DNA of 5,441 nucleotides from Candidatus Sumerlaeota bacterium (GTDB lineage Bacteria > UBP6 > UBA1177): NCBI GenBank assembly GCA_007136595.1, contig SLGQ01000118.1, positions 1-5,441 on the forward strand, read 5' to 3'. The notes under the pieces are model-generated. The model saw only the letters and a program-made list of their open reading frames with translations, was not told the DNA's origin and made no database searches. Position numbers and translations under genes: made by a program. Shown piece after piece: positions 1-4,691 of this stretch (positions are counted from its first letter, which is position 1; every line of letters begins with the position of its first letter).

Positions 1-1293
1 ACGGTAAAGAGCTTTAAGCTCCTGTGAACTGTTTTTTAATGCAACGCTTCCGGACAATGCTCCGGGTTTCTTTAAAAATGTATTCAGATAATGGTCTATT
101 TTTATGTTCCATTGGTGAACCCCGTATGTGCGAACATGTTCGCATATTATCCTTCCGCCACTGCAACATACTATCTTTTCAGGATATATACGGGCATCAA
201 CCATCTGCCCGGTATATTCCTCAGGAACGGAATACATGTTTTGACAAACACTCACTGTACCGTATTTATCAACTCTTTTGCAGGCAAGCTCGGAACACTC
301 AAAAGGAGTAACATAATCATTAAGATACTTTTTTTCTTCCATGAAAAGATCAACACCTGTTCTGTCGTTCGCAAGCTTCTGGGGTGTATCATTGAGTTTA
401 AGACATACTTCAAGAAGATAACTATTGGCTTCCTCAAGTGTTTCAAAAACTTCACTCCCTTTACGGCAGAAAGCTTTCCTCCGTATATACTCAACACTTC
501 TTTCAACATGACCTTTCTCATTACCTTTCCTCAAATTACAGAAACGGTACCTGAAAAGATAATACATCGAGAGCTTAAGCAGTGCTTCAGTAGGTGACTT
601 TTCACTGCCGGTAAATTTTTTCACTGCAACTTTCATGTTGTCATACACCATCTCTTTGTAGCTCCCGCCGATATGCTCAAAAAACAACGCATGCGACCGC
701 TTGAACGATATCTTGTCCTGCCTTTCAAAAAGAACTGCAAAACGGTAGTTGCTGTATGCAGATGTAAATGCTGCCATGTAACAGATCCGGTGCTTCCCTT
801 TTAATTTTATCTTCACTTCTCCCCAGTCAAACTCACATACTTCTCCGGGATTGTATGCCTGACGGATAAATGTTTCCTGCTTTTTCCTTTCAAGTTCACC
901 GATGAATGTCGCTACCGTTGTATAACCAATATCATAACCAAGACTCCTGAGATATTCGTGAATATCAATCTTTTTCATCCGTTGCTTCCGCTGACGGTTT
1001 AAAGCTTTTTCCTCGTTATCCGCAAGACATTTTTCAATCTCCGCTATCATCGATTCGCTTAGCTTCCGTTTTCCCCGTCCACCACTGTCATACTTCGGAG
1101 GCTCAACAGCTTCAGAAAGCAAAACCGAGCCGTCCGAAATACTCCCGCTTTCAAATGCTTCTTTCTTTGCTTTTTCATAACGGTCAACATACTTCTTAAC
1201 TGTCCGCCAGTTCAATCCCGTCTCTCGAACTATCGTAAGACAGCTCTTCCCTTCAAGATAATACCCGAGTACAATCTTCTGTTTCTGTTTCAT
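1..1293 (-). CDS. istA: IS21-family transposase IstA, C-terminus missing at window edge
   Basis: This is the DDE-type transposase that cuts and joins IS21 ends together with the ATPase IstB. The frame is open for 431 codons from ATG 1293 to the left edge. Residues about 16-36 form a helix-turn-helix (TIVRETGLNWRTVKKYV). The catalytic triad is visible in the rve-type core: D156 in CEFDWGE, D218 in YDNMK, and E264 in GNEKGHVE. The spacing of 61 and 45 residues suits IstA. The region after residue about 330 (YGTVSV, MYSVPEEY) matches the usual IstA beta-barrel C-terminal part. The start at 1293 has GGAG at 1306-1303 with a 9-base gap; an in-frame ATG at 1302 touches that GGAG and is less likely. 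IstA is usually about 400-550 residues, so little is missing. There is no frameshift, and the gene looks intact as far as seen. Confidence 0.93.
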   Translation of the reverse strand, partial: MKQKQKIVLGYYLEGKSCLTIVRETGLNWRTVKKYVDRYEKAKKEAFESGSISDGSVLLSEAVEPPKYDSGGRGKRKLSESMIAEIEKCLADNEEKALNRQRKQRMKKIDIHEYLRSLGYDIGYTTVATFIGELERKKQETFIRQAYNPGEVCEFDWGEVKIKLKGKHRICYMAAFTSAYSNYRFAVLFERQDKISFKRSHALFFEHIGGSYKEMVYDNMKVAVKKFTGSEKSPTEALLKLSMYYLFRYRFCNLRKGNEKGHVERSVEYIRRKAFCRKGSEVFETLEEANSYLLEVCLKLNDTPQKLANDRTGVDLFMEEKKYLNDYVTPFECSELACKRVDKYGTVSVCQNMYSVPEEYTGQMVDARIYPEKIVCCSGGRIICEHVRTYGVHQWNIKIDHYLNTFLKKPGALSGSVALKNSSQELKALYR

Positions 1294-1360
1294 GCTTATC
1301 ATCTCCTTTTAATCTCCTTCGACCTGAATAATTCAAAGCCAAAGGTTTCCTAATACATAT

Positions 1361-1404
1361 TTCTGCATTTTTCAACTGAAACAGTTCTGCACTTTTGAAT
1401 TGAA
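1361..1404. repeat. IS21 terminal direct repeats (two copies of 20 bp)
   Basis: The copies are 1361-1380 and 1385-1404, both beginning TTCTGCA. They differ at 3 of 20 positions and are spaced 24 bp start to start. They lie between the istA start and the presumed element end, in the same direction. Multiple terminal repeats of this size are the IstA binding sites in IS21-family elements. The match is read directly from the sequence; their role is inferred from the family. Confidence 0.75.
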
Positions 1405-1453
1405 GAAAACACTTGTAATTGTTTTAATCCGAAAGATAGCACACACCATTTCC

Positions 1454-1482
1454 TTGAAACATTTTTCCAGTTGAGTTATTAT
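1454..1482 (+). promoter_or_regulatory. sigma70-like promoter for the VOC / PD-(D/E)XK gene set
   Basis: A TTGAAA -35 box (1454-1459) and a TATTAT -10 box (1477-1482) are separated by exactly 17 bases; each box matches consensus at 5 of 6 positions. Transcription would begin near 1489, just before the ribosome binding site GAGAGG (1497-1502) of the VOC gene. The promoter lies outside the IS end, so it looks native to this locus. It is a motif match only. Confidence 0.5.
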
Positions 1483-1507
1483 CAGAAGAGTTTTTCGAGA
1501 GGTTGGA

Positions 1508-1906
1508 ATGAGAGTGAAATTTGACATGGTCGGTCTTTTCGTAAATGACCTGAAAAAAATGGTAGATTTCTATAAAAATGTGGTCGGAATTGAAATTGAA
1601 TGGGATGAATCCGGACCTTATGCCGAATTCAAGCACGAAGGAATAAGATTTGCAATGTATGAAAGAGCGAAACTTCCGGAACTCCTTGGGCAGGAACCGT
1701 CATATCCCACAGGATTAAATGGAACATTTGAACTTGCCATCAATGTCGGAAACCCCGAAAATGTTGACATCTTTTTCTCAAAAATGGTTGAGAACGGTGC
1801 AAAACCGATATATGAACCGAGAAACGAACCCTGGAAAATGAGATCATCCATGATAGCCGACCCCGAAGGAAATCTCATTGAAATCGGATCGGATTTCTGG
1901 GAGTGA
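1508..1906 (+). CDS. VOC-superfamily (glyoxalase/bleomycin-resistance/dioxygenase fold) protein
   Basis: The protein has 132 residues, the normal size of a single-chain VOC protein made of two beta-alpha-beta-beta-beta modules. Module 1 shows the typical opening VGLFVNDLKKMVDFYKNVVG (residues 8-27). Module 2 runs from about residue 73 and ends with the hallmark IADPEGNLIEIGS (116-128). In metal-dependent members the Glu at the position of E125 is a metal ligand. The usual His in module 1 is not at its expected place (around M7), so metal binding and enzyme activity are doubtful and the substrate cannot be named. The start has GAGAGG five bases upstream. It is the first gene of a plus-strand set, 17 bp before the next gene. 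Its last 19 codons, including the stop, recur at 4558-4614, which makes this gene the landmark of the region. It is less AT-rich than the genes that follow. Confidence 0.9.
   Translation: MRVKFDMVGLFVNDLKKMVDFYKNVVGIEIEWDESGPYAEFKHEGIRFAMYERAKLPELLGQEPSYPTGLNGTFELAINVGNPENVDIFFSKMVENGAKPIYEPRNEPWKMRSSMIADPEGNLIEIGSDFWE
1850..1906 (+). repeat. direct repeat, copy 1: 3' end of the VOC gene
   Basis: This covers codons 115-132 and the stop of the intact VOC gene. It matches 4558-4614 at 52 of 57 positions in the same orientation. The differences are GCC/GCT, AAT/AAC, CTC/TTA (two bases) and TTC/TTT, all of them silent. Similarity stops sharply on the 5' side and fades after the stop codon into A-rich sequence. 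It could be the left attachment or recombination junction of the cassette at about 1907-4557. Confidence 0.9.
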
Positions 1907-1923
1907 AATAAAAGGAAAAGAAA

Positions 1924-2355
1924 ATGGTAAAAGAACATCAATTAACTGGAATGGCTGGAGAGTTTCTTGTTGCCGGGAAACTTTTCAAAATGGGTTTGCA
2001 GGTTTCAGTAACATTAGGAAATGCCAAAGCCATTGATCTTTTTGCTCATAACCCTGAAACAGGAAAAAATTTCAATATACAAGTGAAGACTTTGCGAAAA
2101 GCAAACTGTTTTGATCTGGATGCGAATAAAATTGAAGAAGAATACATCTATGTTTTTGTAATTCTTGATGGTAATGATCCTGTTGAGAATGAAAGATATT
2201 TTTTAGTCGATGGAAATAATTTGAAAAAAAAGAAAAATATTTTCTTTGGAGCATCTTTAAAATCAAGCAGGACAACCGTTAATATCGGACCATTGAAAGA
2301 GTATGAAAATAAATGGGAAAAATTTTTTAAAAAGGGGATAGAAAATGAATTTTAA
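1924..2355 (+). CDS. small PD-(D/E)XK nuclease-like protein (QxK variant)
   Basis: The protein has 143 residues, with an alpha-helical start GMAGEFLVAGKLFKMG (9-24), then NAKAIDLFA (33-41) and FNIQVKTL (50-57). This gives the pattern E13 ... D38 ... Q53-x-K55, the layout of PD-(D/E)XK nucleases that use Gln in the third motif, as in the group I intron-associated endonuclease type and some Holliday-junction-resolvase-like families. A strand-rich part follows (EYIYVFVILDG, RYFLVDG). I recognise the GNAKAIDLFA type as a recurring uncharacterised bacterial family; its target is not known to me. The start has AAGGA with about 7 bases of spacing (1912-1916). It is preceded by the VOC gene (17-bp gap) and overlaps the next gene by 11 bp, so co-translation is likely. 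No signal peptide or membrane segment is seen. The nuclease fold is an inference from motifs. Confidence 0.75.
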   Translation: MVKEHQLTGMAGEFLVAGKLFKMGLQVSVTLGNAKAIDLFAHNPETGKNFNIQVKTLRKANCFDLDANKIEEEYIYVFVILDGNDPVENERYFLVDGNNLKKKKNIFFGASLKSSRTTVNIGPLKEYENKWEKFFKKGIENEF

Positions 2356-2890
2356 AGAAGTAGAGGAAAAGGTGCAGGTTGCTTTAGACAAATTAAGTAA
2401 AAATGAGCAAAAAATAATTGCGAATAATATTTCTGAGAGAGCAATAACCCATAAGCTCGCTGAATATTTGCAGCAAGAGTTTCCAGATTATGATGTTGAC
2501 TGTGAATATAATAGAAATTTTGAAGAAGGAAGAGATAGACCAAAATTTATTGAAGTGATAAGGCGAAAAGTATTTGAAATGATTGAAGATGGAATAAAGC
2601 ACAAAACATTAGAGGAAGTCAAAGACCAAGTTTCAACATATCCTGACATCATTGTTCATGAGCGTTTAGCAAACGATAGAAATCTTTTGGTTGTTGAAGT
2701 AAAGAAAAGCAATAACAATAACAATGCAGACTGGTCTATAGATGATGAAAAGCTTAATTATTTTACAGACCAGAAAAAAGAATATAAATTTCAGCTTGGA
2801 CTGCATATTGAGATTTTTGTCAAAAACGAATGGGAAGAACCGAAATTGAGATGGTTCATAGATGGAAAAGAATCAGAGAAGTTACTATAG
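2345..2890 (+). CDS. PD-(D/E)XK nuclease-like protein of unknown function
   Basis: The protein has 181 residues. The N-terminal helix is followed by SERAITHKLAEYL (30-42), then YPDIIVHER (99-107) and LLVVEVKK (114-121). P100-D101 and E118-x-K120 form a textbook PD-(D/E)XK pair, and E31 can serve as the helical Glu. After an Asn-rich loop (NNNNN at 123-127), DDEKLNYFT (133-141) and the strand FQLGLHIEIF follow, a layout typical of restriction-endonuclease-like folds. I recognise the SERAITHKLAEYL/DCEYNRN type as a widespread uncharacterised family often met in accessory regions. There is no DNA-specificity domain. The ATG at 2345 lies within the end of the previous gene and has AGGGG at 2333-2337. 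The stop overlaps the 3' end of the opposing reverse transcriptase gene by 6 bp. It could act in defence or DNA repair; the sequence alone does not decide. Confidence 0.78.
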   Translation: MNFKEVEEKVQVALDKLSKNEQKIIANNISERAITHKLAEYLQQEFPDYDVDCEYNRNFEEGRDRPKFIEVIRRKVFEMIEDGIKHKTLEEVKDQVSTYPDIIVHERLANDRNLLVVEVKKSNNNNNADWSIDDEKLNYFTDQKKEYKFQLGLHIEIFVKNEWEEPKLRWFIDGKESEKLL

Positions 2891-3820
2891 TTTTCGTATC
2901 TGACTTATCTCTAAAAAATAATTTTTACATAGCTTTGTATAAAATGATGGATCGACATGATGACAATAAGAAAGGTGTCCTTGAAGAACCTTGTACTCTT
3001 CTTTGTTTAAAACCCCTTTTTTATACAAGCTCAATAAAAGCCTGATTTTATCCTTATATTTTCTGTTAATCGAAATTCTTCCTTCCGTGAAAATTTTAAG
3101 ACCGGTTACTTGAGCATTTCCGCTTGTGCTGCTTCCAAGCCTTGTTTTGTTTTTATTTACTTCAATTTTTGGAGACGACCAGTTTTTGATATGATTCTCA
3201 ATTTCTTTTTTGATCTCAAAACAGGCTCCTTCCTTATTTGTCGAAAAAACTAAATCATCTGCGTATCTTGTGTATTGTACGTTTCCATATTTTTTGTTGG
3301 ATATTATTTTGTTAACAGAAACATCGAAATCATACATCACAACATTACTAATTATTGGAGAGCTCGGATAACCTATAGGTAGGCGGTCGTTTTTATAAAA
3401 ACAGACTAATCTTATAAGCTTTTCTGCATTTTTATCAAATTTCCACATAGGATTAGTTGTTTTATGCCATTTTTTAATAATTGGACGTAGGTCTTCATAT
3501 GTTATGCTTGGGAAAAAATCTTTAAGGTCCATTTTTAAGAAAAATCTATTTTCACGATGTTGAATTGCATTATCCAGAATTGAAGTTTCTTCTTTAAAGG
3601 CATATGATGATTTATGAACTGGAAGTTTTTCAAAGATGCTTCTTATTGCCCAGTATTGAATGGTTTTGATTCTAACTGATGGTTGGTGAATTTTTCTTTT
3701 TCCACCGTTTTTTTTATCAATAGTAAATGTTGTTATATGCCTTCTAGCATTTTTTACTGCGTTTTCAACAATTGATTCGGGGATGTCAATTTCTGAAGAT
3801 ATGAAGCTTTTAATATCCAT
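2885..3820 (-). CDS. retron-type reverse transcriptase (type II-like)
   Basis: The protein has 311 residues, full length for a retron RT, which makes msDNA from its own msr-msd RNA. The motifs are in order: RT2-like GKRKIHQPS (40-48); the retron-specific NAxxH motif as NAIQH (84-88); RT3 KMDLKDFFPSI with catalytic D98 (96-106); RT4 LPIGYPSSPIISN (147-159); RT5 YADD with D188 and D189 (186-189); and the retron VTG motif in NAQVTGL (235-241). The pairing of NAxxH with VTG separates retrons from group II intron or DGR RTs. There is no maturase or endonuclease domain. The start at 3820 has GAGAGGA (3830-3824) and overlaps the effector frame by 11 bp, so translation was probably coupled to it. The catalytic residues are intact, but the RNA template is not visible and the partner gene is truncated, so the RT may be an orphan. 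Its stop lies inside the last codons of the convergent gene. Confidence 0.92.
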   Translation of the reverse strand: MDIKSFISSEIDIPESIVENAVKNARRHITTFTIDKKNGGKRKIHQPSVRIKTIQYWAIRSIFEKLPVHKSSYAFKEETSILDNAIQHRENRFFLKMDLKDFFPSITYEDLRPIIKKWHKTTNPMWKFDKNAEKLIRLVCFYKNDRLPIGYPSSPIISNVVMYDFDVSVNKIISNKKYGNVQYTRYADDLVFSTNKEGACFEIKKEIENHIKNWSSPKIEVNKNKTRLGSSTSGNAQVTGLKIFTEGRISINRKYKDKIRLLLSLYKKGVLNKEEYKVLQGHLSYCHHVDPSFYTKLCKNYFLEISQIRKL

Positions 3821-4559
3821 AAATCCTCTCAGGATATTTTTTAAGAAGGTGGTTTCTAAATGTTGCGATTATTTCTCCAATGTCAAACCTATAGTCAAAG
3901 TATGTTTTTTTTAATTTACTGCGATACAAGCCTTCAGAGTTTCTTTCAATTGAGTCAAACGAAACAAGTAATGCAAGCAAAGTTTTCACTTTATTCAAAA
4001 TTTTATTGCCAAAAACAATTTTCAGGATTTCAATTAATTCTTTATGTGAAATTGGTCCCGAAATATATAATAAATCATGAATAAACATAGCGGAGTTTTT
4101 ATCAAAGTGTTCTGATGGGTCGCATGATTCGAAATTTACAGGCTCACGTTTACTTTTTTTCGGTTCTTTAAAAAGGCTATGAATATTTATAAAAATCTCT
4201 CCTATTGAATCAAGCTTAGTAACTCCATCTTTCTTCATGTTATAATAAATTGTTCTTTCTTTTCCATATTGATCCTGAATGGCTTTTATCGGACCAAGAT
4301 TAATAAAAGATTCTGCTTTTTTAAAATTTAAATCATTTATAACAACAAGTTTGCTACGAAGCTCTTTATGCGAAAAAGCTCCTAGTTCAGTAAAAGAACT
4401 AGGACTTTCTAATATTATTAGAATAAAATCTGCAAATTTTGAAATTTGGTTTTCAACATCAAGAATGTTCTCCTTGCCATCTTCGTAATTTAAAATATCA
4501 AAGACCTTTTCTGCTAAAAAAAATTGAGTGTGGGGAAGATTGTTTTTTGAGAATTCTAT
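3810..4559 (-). pseudogene. N-terminally truncated retron effector: NDT-like domain plus winged helix (Ec86/St85 type)
   Basis: From 4559 down to the stop at 3810 the frame is open for 249 codons and has no start codon before ATG 4238 (codon 108). Remnant residues 51-63 (ESPSSFTELGAFS) and 74-84 (NFKKAESFINL) follow the retron Ec86 effector as I recall it (ESPGSFTELGAFS, KFKSKRSFINY). The match is gap-free over the first 60 residues with an offset of 48. In that protein the N-terminal part is a nucleoside-deoxyribosyltransferase-like toxin with a catalytic Glu in FTELG, present here as E58, and the C-terminal part is a winged helix. Here residues 158-217 (FIHDLLYISG, SHKELIEIL, GLYRSK) fit that winged helix. 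About 48 residues are lost, including the first strand (the ITIFLCGG region in Ec86), exactly where the VOC tail begins. The frame continues open but meaningless through the antisense of the tail to a stop at 4712-4710. Downstream it overlaps the RT. A short product of 142 residues from 4238, carrying only the winged helix, is conceivable but has no clear ribosome binding site. Confidence 0.85.
4380..4404. repeat. perfect 9-bp inverted repeat inside the effector remnant
   Basis: TCCTAGTTC (4380-4388) pairs with GAACTAGGA (4396-4404) around a 7-base loop. On the minus strand (the coding strand) the hairpin is followed by GCTTTTTC, so it resembles a weak intrinsic terminator. It coincides with the codons for the SPSSFTELGA active-site motif, so it may be chance. 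The stem is AT-rich. Confidence 0.4.
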
Positions 4560-4614
4560 GATAGCTGACCCCGAAGGAAACTTAATTGAAATCGGATCGG
4601 ATTTTTGGGAGTGA
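4558..4614 (+). pseudogene. orphan 3' end of a second VOC gene (direct repeat, copy 2)
   Basis: The 18 codons and stop encode the same peptide as the end of the intact VOC gene at 1508-1906 (MIADPEGNLIEIGSDFWE), with five silent base differences in 57. The frame has no VOC sequence upstream: the homology ends at the ATG codon (Met115 of the full protein) and the truncated retron effector begins there on the other strand. It is therefore a cut-off gene end, or the displaced target end of an integrated cassette. A micro-protein starting at its own ATG is formally possible, but no ribosome binding site is seen. Confidence 0.88.
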
Positions 4615-4628
4615 AAATAAACAAGAAT

Positions 4629-4656
4629 TTGACATTCTTTGAGATTTCTATTTAAT
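4629..4656 (+). promoter_or_regulatory. sigma70-like promoter for the ATPase gene, with a small palindrome at the -35
   Basis: A perfect TTGACA -35 box (4629-4634), a 16-base spacer and a TTTAAT -10 box (4651-4656, 5 of 6) are followed by a start point near 4663 and the ribosome binding site AGAGG (4682-4686). The inverted repeat AAGAAT (4623-4628) / ATTCTT (4634-4639) with a 5-base centre straddles the -35 box and could be an operator. That part is speculative. The promoter begins 15 bp after the stop codon of the orphan VOC tail. Confidence 0.55.
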
Positions 4657-4691
4657 ACTTTAAGTTTGTTGAAAATTTTGAAGAGGCGATT

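Larger units (their letters stand above)
1..1411 (-). mobile_element. IS21-family insertion sequence, left part (istA end); continues off the left edge
   Basis: The element is recognised by its istA transposase and by the pair of about 20-bp direct repeats outside the gene, which is how IS21-family termini are built. IS21 elements normally end in TGT/ACA; read on the minus strand, a TGT at 1411-1409 lies just outside the outer repeat, so I place the outer end there. This is uncertain by several bases, because the other end and any target duplication lie outside the window. The helper ATPase gene istB would lie downstream of istA, beyond position 1. The element sits about 40 bp upstream of the promoter of the VOC gene and does not interrupt a gene that I can see. 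Confidence 0.75.

Noticed and set aside
91..597. Plus-strand open frames over the transposase region (24-311, 91-597) and a minus-strand one at 252-521
   Set aside because: They lie antisense to, or out of frame with, istA, whose frame is open for 431 codons and carries the DDE residues. The translations show no family features.
1850..1906. Repeat interpreted as a tRNA-type or integron attC attachment site
   Set aside because: The repeat is protein coding, has no tRNA fold and no attC-like inverted core sites (no GTTRRRY-type palindrome), and all its differences are silent codon changes.
1618..1941. Minus-strand open frame opposite the VOC gene
   Set aside because: It is a shadow of a clear VOC gene, with low-complexity hydrophobic translation and no ribosome binding site.
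3005..3025. Possible terminator around the AAAACCCCTTTTTT stretch
   Set aside because: It has only a 4-base A/T pairing without a GC stem and lies inside the RT coding region.
3810..4238. Treating 3810-4238 as a complete small gene
   Set aside because: The frame stays open upstream through 107 more codons that match the NDT-like part of the same effector, so it is the tail of a longer, truncated gene.
4279..4488. Plus-strand open frame opposite the retron effector remnant
   Set aside because: The minus strand here encodes the recognisable ESPSSFTELGAFS motif and aligns with the Ec86 effector; the plus-strand frame has no support.
4560..4691. msr-msd RNA of the retron upstream of the effector remnant
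   Set aside because: This stretch is accounted for by the VOC tail, a promoter on the opposite strand and A/T-rich leader. No long inverted repeat of the a1/a2 kind or conserved stem is seen.
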